From Streptomyces albus subsp. albus (GTDB taxonomy: Bacteria > Actinomycetota > Actinomycetes > Streptomycetales > Streptomycetaceae): a stretch of DNA of 64,000 bases. The position numbers and the translations under genes were made by a program. The notes beneath the pieces were generated by a model, which made no database searches, had not been told where the DNA came from, and saw only the letters and a list, made by a program, of their open reading frames with translations. Below, piece by piece: positions 1 through 9,184 of the stretch. The number at the start of each line of letters is the position of its first letter. The first letter of the stretch is position 1. The DNA is taken from assembly GCF_000719865.1 (NCBI RefSeq), contig NZ_JOID01000016.1:124001-188000 (forward strand). The letters run 5' to 3'.

Positions 1-546
1 CCCCCCACCCCGCCGAGCGCCTCCACCGCCCGCAGCTACCTCTCCCAGCTGACGGTCAAGGCGGAAGGTTCCAGCAGCGGGTACAGCCGCGATCTGTTCC
101 CGCACTGGAGCACCCAGAGCGGCAGCTGCAACACCCGGGAGGTCGTGCTCAAGCGCGACGGCACGAACGTCGAGCAGAACAGCTCCTGCGCGGCGGTCAG
201 CGGCACCTGGCGCTCCCCGTACGACGGCGGCGTGTGGACCGCCGCCTCCGACGTCGACATCGACCACGTGGTGCCGCTCGCCGAGGCCTGGCGCTCCGGC
301 GCCTCCTCCTGGACGACCAGCAAGCGGCAGGGTTTCGCCAACGACCTCACCCGCGCCCAGCTGATAGCCGTCACGGACAACGTGAACCAGTCCAAGGGCG
401 ACCAGGACCCGGCGGAGTGGATGCCGCCGAGCAGCGGCTACCACTGCATGTACGCCCGCATGTGGGTCCAGGTGAAGCACCACTACGCCCTCTCGGTCGA
501 CTCCGCCGAGAAGTCGGCGCTCAGCGGTGTGCTGAACGGCTGCTGA
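1..546 (+). CDS. HNH endonuclease family protein, 5' end outside window
   Basis: The reading frame is open from the first base, so the N-terminus (probably a signal peptide or lipoprotein signal) lies outside the window; 181 residues are visible. The nuclease motif D-I-D-H-V-V-P-L-A-E-A-W sits at visible residues 86-97, and a later N-Q-S-K-G-D...P-A-E-W stretch completes the usual pattern of secreted HNH (DUF1524/GmrSD-like) nucleases of actinomycetes. Four visible cysteines (SGSCN, NSSCA, YHCMY and the terminal Cys) suit an exported, disulfide-bonded protein. The role is probably extracellular nucleic-acid degradation; this is known for the family only in general terms. Confidence is high for the family and low for the substrate. 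Confidence 0.85.
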   Translation, partial: PPTPPSASTARSYLSQLTVKAEGSSSGYSRDLFPHWSTQSGSCNTREVVLKRDGTNVEQNSSCAAVSGTWRSPYDGGVWTAASDVDIDHVVPLAEAWRSGASSWTTSKRQGFANDLTRAQLIAVTDNVNQSKGDQDPAEWMPPSSGYHCMYARMWVQVKHHYALSVDSAEKSALSGVLNGC

Positions 547-711
547 ACCGTCCGGCACCCAAGTCCCGGCCGGCGGGGTGGGGTTGAGACGGCTCCTCGG
601 GCTCGCCGGTTCCCCCGGCAGGCCACCGGGCCGGACCGCCCGCCGCCCGGGACTCCCCGCCTTCCTCCGTCGTTCCGTACCGTTGCGGGACGACGGAGGG
701 AGGCGGTCACC

Positions 712-2922
712 ATGACCGGACTGCGGCTGGGACCGCTTTTGCGGTACGTGGACGCGCACAGCGCCACGGTCTGGATCGAGACGGACGGCCCGTGCGAGGC
801 GGAGGTCCGCTGCGCGGGCGGCCCGGATGACGCGAGCACCGCGCTCGGCACGGACGGCGCGCCCGGTACAGCCGGCACAGGAGGCACCCCCGGAGCGAGC
901 GCGGGCGGCGCTCCGGGTACGGCCGGCGCGGACGGCGCGCTCGGCTCGGAGGGCACCACCGGCACGGGCGGCATTCCCGGCGCGGAGGCCGCCACCGGCA
1001 CGGGCGGCACGCCCCGCGCGGGCGCGGCCGCCCCCGGCGGCACGGCCTCCCCGGCGGCGCCCGGCGGCACGGCCCGGAGCTGGCGGGTCGGCGGCCACCA
1101 CTACGCGCTGGTGACCGTCACCGGCCTGGCCCCGGAGAGCACCACCCCGTACCGGGTGCTGCTCGACGGCCGCCAGGTGTGGCCGCCGTCCGGCGGCGAC
1201 GAGCCCCTCCCCGTCATCCGCACCCTTCCGCGCCCCGGCACCGACGGCACGGACGGCCGCCCGCTGCGCGTGTCCTTCGGCTCCTGCCGCTGGGCCGCCC
1301 CGCCGTCCACCACCACGGCCGGCGGTCTCGGCCCGGACGCGCTGGACACCCTCTCCCTCCGGCTGGCCGCCGACCCGCACGCCGAGCGCCCCGACGTCCT
1401 GCTGCTCCTGGGCGACCAGGTGTACGCGGACGAGACCTCCGAGGCGACCCGGCGCTGGATCGCGGAGCGGCGCAGCCTGGAGGAGCCGCCGGGCGACCAG
1501 GTCGCGGACTACGAGGAGTACACCCGCCTCTACGACGAGTCCTGGTCCGACCCCGAGCTGCGCAGACTGCTGGCCACCGTCCCCAGCTGCATGATCTTCG
1601 ACGACCACGACGTCATCGACGACTGGAACACCAGCGAGGCCTGGCTGACGGAGATGGAGGCCACCGGCTGGTGGCGCGAGCGGGTGCTGTCCGGGCTGAT
1701 GTCCTACTGGGTCTACCAGCATCTGGGGAACCTCTCCCCCGCCGAACTGGCGGCCGACCCGCTCTTCACCGCCGTCCGGGAGGCGGCCGACGGCACCGCG
1801 CTCGTACGGGAGTTCGCGGCCGCCGCGTACGCCGACCCCACCCACGTCCGCTGGAGCTACCGCCGCGACTTCGGCCGGACCCGGCTCCTCATGGTCGACA
1901 CCCGCGCCGCCCGCGTGCTGCCCGAGCACCGGCGCGCGATGCTCGGCAAGGAGGAGTCCGACTGGCTGCGCGAACAGGCGCTGGCCGACCCGGGCTCGCG
2001 CGACCACCTGCTGATCGGCACCTCGCTGCCCTGGCTGCTGCCGCCCGCCATCCACGACACCGAGCAGTGGAACGCGGCGCTGTGCGGCGGCGAGCGCGGC
2101 GCCCGCTGGGCGCGCTGGGGCGAGAAGGTGCGGCAGGGCGCGGACCTGGAGCACTGGGCGGCCTTCCCGGCCTCGTTCGACGCGCTGGCCGACCTGGTCG
2201 CCCGCGCGGGCAGCGGTCCGGAGGCACCGGCCACGGTCTGTGTCCTGTCAGGCGACGTCCATCACGCGTACATCGCCGAGCCGCGGTGGCCGGACCCGGC
2301 CGGACGTCAGGAACGGAGCGGGCGGCCGGCCGGGGCCGGCGGGGCCCCGGGAGCCGGCGAGCCGGGCCCGGCCGCCGAGCCGGCCGGGACCCATGGGGCC
2401 ACCGAGCCGAGCGGGGCTGCCGGAGCCGCCGGAACCACCGGGGCCGCTGAGCCCGGCGGACCCGTCCAGAAGGCCGCCGGGACCGCCGGGCCGACCGCGG
2501 CCGGCGGGGCCACCGGGCCGGGCGGGATCGCCACGGCCAACGGGGCCGTCAGGACCGGCGGGGCCGGGCCGGAGGGCGCGGTCCGGCCCTCGGCGCGGGT
2601 GCTCCAGCTGACCTGCTCCCCGCTGCACAACAGCGTCCCGGCGGTGATCAAGCTCGGCTTCCGCTTCGGCTGGAGCCGGGCGGGCCGCCTGCTGGGGCGT
2701 GTCCTGGCGCGGCACGGGCGGGTCCGGCGGTCGCCCGTGAGCTGGCGGAAGGCCGGCGGCCCGTGGTTCGGCAACCAGCTGATGACGCTGACGCTGCGCG
2801 GGCGCGAGGCCACCCTGACCCTCCACCGCGCCGAACCCGACGGCACCGGCGGCGGCCGCCTGGCCACGGTCCTGCACCGCCGCCTGACCGGTCCGGGCCC
2901 CGGCGGGCCCGGGGATCGCTGA
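712..2922 (+). CDS. PhoD-like alkaline phosphatase/metallophosphatase with Gly/Ala-rich insertions
   Basis: 736 residues. ATG preceded by a GGAGGGAGG ribosome site. The metallophosphatase core is clear: GDQVYADE near residue 234, FDDHDVIDDWN near 296 and SGDVHHAY near 514 give the Asp/His metal ligands of the PhoD superfamily (phosphomonoester/diester hydrolysis). An N-terminal beta-sandwich-like domain precedes it. Two long low-complexity stretches rich in Gly, Ala, Thr and Pro interrupt the protein, at about residues 41-118 and 527-635; they look like collagen-like G-x-y runs and make it longer than usual for this family. No signal peptide or Tat motif is visible, so it is probably cytoplasmic, unlike classical PhoD. 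No operon partner. Confidence 0.88.
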   Translation: MTGLRLGPLLRYVDAHSATVWIETDGPCEAEVRCAGGPDDASTALGTDGAPGTAGTGGTPGASAGGAPGTAGADGALGSEGTTGTGGIPGAEAATGTGGTPRAGAAAPGGTASPAAPGGTARSWRVGGHHYALVTVTGLAPESTTPYRVLLDGRQVWPPSGGDEPLPVIRTLPRPGTDGTDGRPLRVSFGSCRWAAPPSTTTAGGLGPDALDTLSLRLAADPHAERPDVLLLLGDQVYADETSEATRRWIAERRSLEEPPGDQVADYEEYTRLYDESWSDPELRRLLATVPSCMIFDDHDVIDDWNTSEAWLTEMEATGWWRERVLSGLMSYWVYQHLGNLSPAELAADPLFTAVREAADGTALVREFAAAAYADPTHVRWSYRRDFGRTRLLMVDTRAARVLPEHRRAMLGKEESDWLREQALADPGSRDHLLIGTSLPWLLPPAIHDTEQWNAALCGGERGARWARWGEKVRQGADLEHWAAFPASFDALADLVARAGSGPEAPATVCVLSGDVHHAYIAEPRWPDPAGRQERSGRPAGAGGAPGAGEPGPAAEPAGTHGATEPSGAAGAAGTTGAAEPGGPVQKAAGTAGPTAAGGATGPGGIATANGAVRTGGAGPEGAVRPSARVLQLTCSPLHNSVPAVIKLGFRFGWSRAGRLLGRVLARHGRVRRSPVSWRKAGGPWFGNQLMTLTLRGREATLTLHRAEPDGTGGGRLATVLHRRLTGPGPGGPGDR

Positions 2923-3091
2923 GCCGAAGGGGCCAGGGGCCGAACGGGCCGCCGACGCGGCTGCGGATGTTCCGCGCCCGCCGTCGGCGCGGTGTGGGGC
3001 CGGACATCGTTCCGGTGTCCCCGGGCGTACGCTGTACGGCGGTACATGACCGCTTCTGCCGCACCCCCGCGACGCGCGGTCGGGGGTTCGG

Positions 3092-3769
3092 ATGGGAGAA
3101 GCCGTGCTGGAGGATCTGGGGTCGCTGACGGCGGCCCCGTGCATCTACGTCATCGTCGCGCTGTCGGTGCTGCTCGACGTCTTCCTGCCCGTCCTGCCCA
3201 GCGGCTTCCTGGTGATCGCCGCCGCCACCGCGGCGGCCGGCGCGGGTGCGGCCGACGCCGTCGAAGCCGCCGCCACCGGCACGGCCGGTTCCGCCGCCGG
3301 CGTGCCCGACCTTCTGGTGCTCGCCCTCTGCGCCGCGACCGCCTCCGTCCTCGGCGACCTGGCCGCCTACCGCCTGGCGCGGCGCGGCGGTGAGCGGTTC
3401 GACCGGGCCATCGCCCGGTCCCGGCGGCTGTCCTCCGCGCAGGCCCGGCTGGGCACGGCGCTGGTCCGGGGCGGCGGGCCGCTGGTGCTGCTCGCCCGCT
3501 TCGCGCCGGCCGGGCGGTCGGTGGTCAGCCTCGGCGCGGGCGCGGCGCACCGGGCGGTCCGCGAGTTCCTGCCGTGGTCCGCGCTGGCGGGCCTGGTGTG
3601 GGCCGGCTACAGCGTGAGCCTCGGCTATCTCGGCGGCCAGTGGCTCGGCGCGTCGTGGTTCGGCGCCGCCGTCTCGGTGCTGGCCCTCCTCGCGGCGGGC
3701 TCGGCGGCCGCGTACGCTCTGCGCCGCCACCCCCGCCCGTCCGGCCCGCGCCCGGACGGGGCGGCGTAA
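3092..3769 (+). CDS. DedA/VTT-family membrane protein
   Basis: 225 residues, about five hydrophobic segments. The central part (S-V-L-G-D-L-A-A-Y-R-L-A-R-R-G-G followed by L-V-L-L-A-R-F-A-P-A-G-R) matches the VTT (DedA) fold, whose re-entrant loop carries the conserved G-D...Y-x-x-G and R-F-x-P-x-x-R motifs. DedA proteins are linked to lipid carrier or phospholipid flipping and membrane homeostasis; the substrate here is unknown. It has no close neighbour on the same strand and starts 169 bases after the phosphatase gene. The start is uncertain: only a weak G-rich ribosome site precedes the ATG. Confidence 0.85.
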   Translation: MGEAVLEDLGSLTAAPCIYVIVALSVLLDVFLPVLPSGFLVIAAATAAAGAGAADAVEAAATGTAGSAAGVPDLLVLALCAATASVLGDLAAYRLARRGGERFDRAIARSRRLSSAQARLGTALVRGGGPLVLLARFAPAGRSVVSLGAGAAHRAVREFLPWSALAGLVWAGYSVSLGYLGGQWLGASWFGAAVSVLALLAAGSAAAYALRRHPRPSGPRPDGAA

Positions 3770-4293
3770 CTGCGGGGGCGCGCGCCGGCGCCTCCGCGTC
3801 GGCCGCACGCCGCACGCCGCACGCCGCACGCCGCCAGGCCACCGCATCTCAGGGCCTGCCTCACGGCGCCACCACCCCTCCGCCGAGCCACGCCACCGCG
3901 TCTGTCGCACGCCGCACAACGCACAACGCTGTGCGAACGTCCTTTCCCGCGACCGGGGTTCACACGGCCGACCGTCCCGCTTCCCCGGCTCGCACGATTC
4001 GGTGCGCGAGTCCCGTCGGCACGCCTCCAGGCCGCCCCGGCACGCGTCAAGCCGCCCGGACGCCCCTGACGGCCGGACGGCAGCAGCGCATCCCGGCACG
4101 GCGCTTCGCCCCGGCGGCCGCACCTCCGTAGGCCGTTCCTCCGTACGGCCGTTGGTACGGCCACTCGTTCGCGGCGCCCGGATCGCCGTGTCCGGGCCGG
4201 GCTTCTAGCGTTCCCCAGAGGGAGCGGAACGCGGGCGTCCGGCCGCACACACGACGGTCGGAGTCCGCCGTGAACGTGGAGGAGAACGGGCCC
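3770..4293. other. Intergenic region with short tandem repeat
   Basis: About 520 bases without a convincing gene. It holds four perfect 7-base units (gccgcac) at 3802-3829, with related degenerate copies near 3907. The rest is GC-rich with no clear hairpin or promoter. The following gene has a good ribosome site at 4276-4284. Confidence 0.5.
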
Positions 4294-4809
4294 ATGCGCA
4301 GCACACGCCTCGCCGCGACGGCCGCCCTGGCCGCCACCGTACTCAGCGCGGCTCCGCTCATGGCAGCGGTCCCGTGGGTCCCCGCCGCGGCAGCCGCCTC
4401 GGACGACGCCCCGCCGGGGCCGTCCGTCGAGACGGAGCCGTCGACCGTCGCACCCGGCGGCACACTGCGGCTGCGCGCCACGGGGTGCGAGAGCCGCACC
4501 GGCACGGCCTCGTCCCCGGCCTTCGGGCGCATCCGGCTCGAACCGGGCGATCTGAAAGCCGGCCATCTCTTCGGCAGCGCCACGGTCCATCTCCACGCCC
4601 GGACCGGCGACCACCAGGTGAGCGTGCGGTGCGGCGGACCCGAGGGCCGCTCGGCGGCCACGCGCGTCACCGTCTCGCGGGAGGCGGCGGAGGCCGGAGC
4701 GAGCGGCTTCCGCGGGACGGTGACGGCGACGGGCGGCGCCCTGCTGCTGGCGGCCGCCGCGCTCGGCCTGTATCTGCGCCGCCGCGCCCGCACGGCCCCG
4801 GCCCGCTGA
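4294..4809 (+). CDS. Secreted or cell-surface protein with C-terminal membrane anchor
   Basis: 171 residues from ATG 4294, chosen because a GTGGAGGAG ribosome site lies about 9 bases upstream; a GTG at 4270 is in frame but poorly placed. The N-terminus is a Sec signal peptide (M-R-S-T-R-L then a long Ala-rich hydrophobic run). The middle is a small beta-rich domain with two Cys (ATGCES and SVRCGG), resembling Ig-like surface domains of Streptomyces. The C-terminus is one transmembrane helix followed by R-R-R-A-R, so the protein is likely membrane-anchored and faces outward. No LPxTG or LAxTG sortase motif is seen. Function unknown. Confidence 0.75.
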   Translation: MRSTRLAATAALAATVLSAAPLMAAVPWVPAAAAASDDAPPGPSVETEPSTVAPGGTLRLRATGCESRTGTASSPAFGRIRLEPGDLKAGHLFGSATVHLHARTGDHQVSVRCGGPEGRSAATRVTVSREAAEAGASGFRGTVTATGGALLLAAAALGLYLRRRARTAPAR

Positions 4810-4888
4810 CCCCCGGGAGCAGCCGGGAGCAGTCCGTACCCGCCCCGGCCGGGCGGGGCCGCATGGACGATCAGCGGCCGGCCGCCCG

Positions 4889-6040
4889 TCAGCCCGTGGC
4901 GCGGTCCCGCTTCCCGGCGGATGCCGTCTTCTTCTTGGCGGACGCCGTCTTCTTGGCCGCCCCGGACGTGCTCTTCCGGCCCCGGGAGTCCTTCGCCGAC
5001 GAGGCGCTCTTCTTCGCCGTGCTCTTCCGGCCGCCGGCCTTCCCGCCGGTCTTCCCCTTCCCCTCCCCCGCCTTCTCTCCCTCTCCCCGCCCCGCGCCAC
5101 CGCGCCGGGCGGCGCTCTTCTTCGCCGCCGTCTTCCCGGCGCGCAGCTCCCGTACTTCCCCCTCCGTCCCGGCGTCCTCCTTCCCGCCGGCCGCCCCGCC
5201 GCCCTTGCCACCACCGCCCCCGCCGCCTCCGCCGTCCCCGCCGGCCGCCGCGGCCTGCTCGCCGCGGCCCTCGCGTGCGGCGCGGACGCTGTTCTCCAGC
5301 GCGGCCATCAGGTCGATGACCTTGCCCCCGGCCTCCACCCGCTCCCGCGCCTCCTCCGGTTCGACGCCCTCCAGCTTGGCGGCGACCAGCGCCTCGACGG
5401 CTTCCCGGTACTCGTCGTGCAGTTCCTCCGGGTCCAGCTCGCCGAGGGTCTCCATCAGGGTGTCGGCGAGGTCGAGTTCGGCGTCCCGGATGCCCACCTC
5501 GGTGTCGGGTGCGACGCCGGTCGCGGGCCGGATCTCGTCCGGCCACAGCATGGTGTGCAGGGCGAGGGCGTCCTCGACGACCCGCAGCATCGCCAGGGTC
5601 TCGCGGCCGCGGAGGGCCAGTTTGGCGATGGCCACCTTCTCGCTGCGGTTCAGCGCCTCGCGGAGCAGCACGTACGGCTTCACCGCGCCGCCGCCGTCGG
5701 CACCGAGGTAGTACGAGCGGTCGAGCTGGAGGGGGTCCACGGTGTCGGCCGGCACGAAGGCGAGGATCTCGATGGTGCGGGCGGTGGGCAGCGGCAGCGC
5801 GGAGAGGTCCTCGTCGCTGAGCGGCACGGTCGTCCCGTCGGCGGCCTCGAAGGCCTTGGTGATCTCCTCGGTGGGGACTTCCTCCTCGTCCAGCTCGCAC
5901 ACCTTGCGGTAGCGGATGCGCCCGCCGTCGGCCGCGTGGACCTGGCGGAACGAGACCGAGTGGTTCTCCGTCGCCCCGAAGACCTTGACCGGGATGCTGA
6001 CCAGGCCGAAGGAAATGGAACCCTTCCAGATGGATCGCAC
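4889..6040 (-). CDS. ku: Ku protein, bacterial non-homologous end joining
   Basis: 383 residues from a GTG start with an AAAGG ribosome site. The first 255 or so residues are the homodimeric Ku bridge-and-barrel (starts V-R-S-I-W-K-G-S-I-S-F-G-L-V; core includes Y-R-K-V-C, Y-Y-L-G, E-V-G-I-R-D-A-E-L). It binds DNA ends and recruits LigD. After it come a poly-Gly linker and a Lys/Ala-rich tail with repeated K-K-S/K-K-T-A units, as in other Streptomyces Ku proteins, where basic tails aid DNA binding. It is divergent from the ligD polymerase gene across only about 40 bases, so the pair probably share a control region. Family assignment is secure. Confidence 0.95.
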   Translation of the reverse strand: MRSIWKGSISFGLVSIPVKVFGATENHSVSFRQVHAADGGRIRYRKVCELDEEEVPTEEITKAFEAADGTTVPLSDEDLSALPLPTARTIEILAFVPADTVDPLQLDRSYYLGADGGGAVKPYVLLREALNRSEKVAIAKLALRGRETLAMLRVVEDALALHTMLWPDEIRPATGVAPDTEVGIRDAELDLADTLMETLGELDPEELHDEYREAVEALVAAKLEGVEPEEARERVEAGGKVIDLMAALENSVRAAREGRGEQAAAAGGDGGGGGGGGGKGGGAAGGKEDAGTEGEVRELRAGKTAAKKSAARRGGAGRGEGEKAGEGKGKTGGKAGGRKSTAKKSASSAKDSRGRKSTSGAAKKTASAKKKTASAGKRDRATG

Positions 6041-6066
6041 GATTCACACCTTTCGTGCCTTCATGT

Positions 6067-6091
6067 GATGATCCATGCTATGTCGATCATC
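6067..6091. promoter_or_regulatory. Inverted repeat in the ku/ligD divergent spacer
   Basis: A 7-base inverted repeat, GATGATC and GATCATC with an 11-base spacer, covers the ligD start region. It lies between two divergent repair genes with almost no other intergenic DNA and could be an operator. It may also be chance; no known consensus matches. Confidence 0.25.
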
Positions 6092-6979
6092 GCGGAGGTG
6101 GAGGGGCGGCGGCTGGCGCTCAGCAATCTGGAGAAGGTCCTCTATCCGAGCGGTTTCACCAAGGCCGAGGTCCTGCACTACTACGCCGCCGTCGCACCGG
6201 CGCTCCTGCCCCACCTGCACGACCGCCCGCTGTCCCTGCTGCGCTATCCGGACGGCACGGAGGGCGAGCACTTCTTCGCCAAGAACGTGCCGCCCGGTGC
6301 CCCCGCCTGGGTGAAGACGGCCGAGGTCCCGCGCTCGGAGGACAAGTGGGCGCGGCAGATCCTGGTGCAGGACCTGCCGACGCTGATCTGGGTGGCCAAC
6401 CTCGTCACCGAGCTGCACACCCCGCAGTGGAAGGCGGCGGACCCCGCCCTCGCCGACCGGCTCGTCCTGGACCTCGACCCGGGCGCCCCGGCCACGGTCG
6501 TCGAGTGCTGTGTCGTCGCGGACTGGCTGCGGGCGCGGCTGGCGGAGGACGGACTGCGCGCCCACGCCAAGACGAGCGGCTCGAAGGGGCTGCATCTGCT
6601 CGTCGCGCTGCACCCGCCCGCGCCCTCGCGCGAGGTCACCTCCTACGCCAAGGCGCTCGCGGTGGAGGCGACGCGGGCGCTGCCGGGGCTGGTGACCCAC
6701 CGGATGTCCCGCTCGCTGCGGCCGGGGAAGGTGTTCGTCGACTTCAGCCAGAACGCGGCCGCGAAGACCACCGCCGCGCCGTACACGCTGCGGGCCCGCG
6801 ACACCCCGACCGTCTCGGCCCCGGTGGAGTGGACGGAGATCAGCGCCTGCGCGGACCCGGAGCAGCTCGCCTTCCGCGCGGGCGACCTGCCCGAGCGGCT
6901 GGCGGCGCACGGGGACCTGCTGGCCGGGCTCCTCGATCCGGAACGCGGCCACCCGCTCCCGGACCTCCGGGCACCGTGA
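6080..6979 (+). CDS. ligD: LigD polymerase (primase-like) domain protein
   Basis: 299 residues from ATG 6080; an in-frame ATG at 6068 is possible. It is the archaeo-eukaryotic primase-type polymerase domain of LigD: L-S-N-L-E-K-V-L-Y-P near the start, F-F-x-K-N-V-P, the catalytic Asp pair L-D-L-D-P at D131/D133, K-T-S-G-S-K-G-L-H, and the third Asp in V-F-V-D-F-S-Q-N (D221). It fills gaps and adds ribonucleotides at Ku-held ends. It stands alone here: the ligase domain is the next gene and no 3'-phosphoesterase domain is present. No clear ribosome site precedes the start, so the mRNA may be leaderless. Confidence 0.92.
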   Translation: MSIIAEVEGRRLALSNLEKVLYPSGFTKAEVLHYYAAVAPALLPHLHDRPLSLLRYPDGTEGEHFFAKNVPPGAPAWVKTAEVPRSEDKWARQILVQDLPTLIWVANLVTELHTPQWKAADPALADRLVLDLDPGAPATVVECCVVADWLRARLAEDGLRAHAKTSGSKGLHLLVALHPPAPSREVTSYAKALAVEATRALPGLVTHRMSRSLRPGKVFVDFSQNAAAKTTAAPYTLRARDTPTVSAPVEWTEISACADPEQLAFRAGDLPERLAAHGDLLAGLLDPERGHPLPDLRAP

Positions 6980-7962
6980 GCGGGCCCGGGGCGGAACCCG
7001 CGCGGGGCGCGGACTCCGCGCCCGAAGCCGGCTCCGGCGCCGGCTCCGGGGGCCCGTACGGCCGGGCCGCGCCGCGCCCGCCGGTGGAGGTGGCGCTGGC
7101 CCGGCCGGTCGAGCGGCTGCCCCGGGGCGCCGGACTCGCGTACGAGCCCAAGTTCGACGGCCACCGGGTCGTCCTGCTCCGCGACGCGGACCGCGTCCTC
7201 CTCCAGGCGCGCTCCGGCCGGATCGTCACCGACTCCTTCCCCGATCTGGTGCGGGCGGCCGAGGCGCTGCCCGCCGGCACGGTGCTCGACGGCGAGGTCG
7301 TCGTCTGGACGGAGGGCCGTACGGACTTCGCCGCCGTGCAGAAACGCGCCATGGCCCGCCGCGGCCGGGCCGCCGAGCTCGCCCGGCGGCTCCCCGCCTC
7401 GTACGCGGCCTTCGACCTGCTGGCCACCGGCACCACGGACTTCCGGCCGCTGCCGTACCGGCGGCGGCGCGCAGCGCTGACCGAACTGCTGGCCCCCGTC
7501 GGCCCGCCCCTCCAGGCCGTGCCGATGACGACCGATCCGGACCTGGCCGCCCTCTGGTACGAGACGCTGACCGCGAACGGGGTCGAGGGCCTGGTCGTCA
7601 AACGGCTCGACGGAACCTACCGCGGCGGCCGGCGGGACTGGCTGAAACTGCGGCACTCCGACACCCGCGACGCGGTGGTCGCCGGGGTGACGGGCTCCCG
7701 TTCGCATCCGCGCGCGCTGGCGGTGATCCTGCCCGGTGACGACACCCCGGTCCTCACCTCCCCGCTGGCCCCCGCGGTCCGGGCACAGCTCGCCGGGGCC
7801 CTGGCGGGTCTGCCCCCCGGCGAGGCTCCGGCGACGGGCGAGGCCGTGACCACGGACGGGACGCCGTATCTGCCCGTTCCGCCGGTGCTGACGGTGGAGG
7901 TGCGGCAGGGTTCGACCCGTCATCCCGTGACGACGGTCAGCCGGCTGCGCCTGCCGGAGTGA
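6976..7962 (+). CDS. ATP-dependent DNA ligase (LigD-type ligase domain)
   Basis: 328 residues from GTG 6976, whose start codon overlaps the preceding TGA stop (GTGA), implying translational coupling with the polymerase. The adenylation motif Y-E-P-K-F-D-G-H-R gives the nucleophile Lys59. Later nucleotidyltransferase motifs include D-G-E-V-V-V, E-G-L-V-V-K-R and D-W-L-K-L-R, then an OB-fold. The first 30 or so residues are Gly/Ala/Pro linker. With Ku and the polymerase it makes a three-gene end-joining set. A trans partner for end processing (phosphoesterase) must be elsewhere or absent. Confidence 0.92.
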   Translation: MSGPGAEPARGADSAPEAGSGAGSGGPYGRAAPRPPVEVALARPVERLPRGAGLAYEPKFDGHRVVLLRDADRVLLQARSGRIVTDSFPDLVRAAEALPAGTVLDGEVVVWTEGRTDFAAVQKRAMARRGRAAELARRLPASYAAFDLLATGTTDFRPLPYRRRRAALTELLAPVGPPLQAVPMTTDPDLAALWYETLTANGVEGLVVKRLDGTYRGGRRDWLKLRHSDTRDAVVAGVTGSRSHPRALAVILPGDDTPVLTSPLAPAVRAQLAGALAGLPPGEAPATGEAVTTDGTPYLPVPPVLTVEVRQGSTRHPVTTVSRLRLPE

Positions 7963-8188
7963 CTCCGGGTCACCGCGAGGGCGTCAAGGTCCGTTACCCG
8001 CCATTTCGCGGCGTTCTGCCCGCGGGGCGTTTCCGCACCGCCGCACCACGGGCATCACCTCTCTGCCAACACGCCGAAACTCCCCGAAGTCCGTTGATAT
8101 TACGGATAGTTGGCTACCTTCTGTGTTCCCGGCACGTCCCGCCCCCACAGCGTGCTCTCGTCCATCGAGCTGCCCCTAGGGATCCTCC

Positions 8189-9184
8189 ATGGCCACACCC
8201 CTCTCCGCGAGCCGGCTCCTCGCAGCGATCAAGGCCGAAGGCTGCAAGGTCGTCGAGTACAAGAGCTGGCGCACCCACAACCGCAACCACAAGGGCCCCT
8301 GGGGGCCGGTGTACGGCGTGATGATCCACCACACCGTCACCTCGGGCACCGACTCGTCCGTCGCCCTCTGCTACAACGGGCACAGTTCGCTGCCCGGACC
8401 GCTCTGCCACACCGTCGGCGCCAAGAACGGCACGCTCTACATGGTGGGCAACGGCCGCGCCAACCACGCCGGTTCGGGTGATGACGACGTCCTGCGGGCC
8501 GTCATCGACGAGCGGGCCCTGCCGGCGGACAACGAGGCCAACACCGACGGCAACCGCCATTTCTACGGCATCGAGCTGATCAACCTCGGCAACGGCCGCG
8601 ACCCCTGGCCCGAAGCCCAGCTCGACGCCGCGGCCCGCTGGGCCGCCGCCATCTGCCGCGCGCACGGCTGGAACGAACGCTCCGTCATCGGGCATCTGGA
8701 GTGGCAACCGGGAAAGGTGGATCCGCGCGGCTTCACCATGAGCAGTTTCCGGTCCCGCGTGAAAGCCCTCCTCTCCCGCCCGCCCGGCCAGAACGACACC
8801 GCCCCGGAGGACGACGTGCCGCACTACCTCAGCCTCGGCATGCACAAGGAATTCGCGATGACCCCCGGCACCTGGTACTCGGTGGCCTGGGACCAGGAGT
8901 GGTCGGACCCGCTCAAGCACCACGCCGCGGGCGGCCGGACGTTCGCGACCAACTGCCAGTACAACGGCGTGGCCTCGATACGGGTCCGCGGCCTCACCCC
9001 GGGCCGGGAGCTCCAGGCCCGCATCGTCGAGGACGACGCCTCCGGCGACACCGTGCAGACCCATCCGATCGGCGAGGCGGTCGGCACGGCCGGCAGCACC
9101 TTCCTGGCCTTCCCCTTCTCGGGCAAGGCGCGCAAGGATCGCAAGATTCACTGCAGATCCTGCACAACGGCGAGGAGCCGGTGA
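8189..9184 (+). CDS. N-acetylmuramoyl-L-alanine amidase (Amidase_2), apparent 3' frameshift
   Basis: 331 residues as read. The N-terminal Amidase_2 domain shows V-M-I-H-H-T-V (zinc His at 47), G-x-x-x-H-A-G, I-E-L-I-N-L-G and a closing V-I-G-H-L-E-W-Q-P-G-K-x-D-P motif, the pattern of enzymes cleaving the amide between MurNAc and the peptide stem. The C-terminal 130 residues are a beta-rich domain. No signal peptide is visible, as in phage or tailocin-derived amidases. Near 9145 the frame seems to slip: the +1 frame continues as L-Q-I-L-H-N-G-E-E-P-V-T-V-E-K-S-Y-L and stops at 9228, which fits a domain ending better than the read tail C-R-S-C-T-T-A-R-S-R. Confidence 0.85.
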   Translation: MATPLSASRLLAAIKAEGCKVVEYKSWRTHNRNHKGPWGPVYGVMIHHTVTSGTDSSVALCYNGHSSLPGPLCHTVGAKNGTLYMVGNGRANHAGSGDDDVLRAVIDERALPADNEANTDGNRHFYGIELINLGNGRDPWPEAQLDAAARWAAAICRAHGWNERSVIGHLEWQPGKVDPRGFTMSSFRSRVKALLSRPPGQNDTAPEDDVPHYLSLGMHKEFAMTPGTWYSVAWDQEWSDPLKHHAAGGRTFATNCQYNGVASIRVRGLTPGRELQARIVEDDASGDTVQTHPIGEAVGTAGSTFLAFPFSGKARKDRKIHCRSCTTARSR

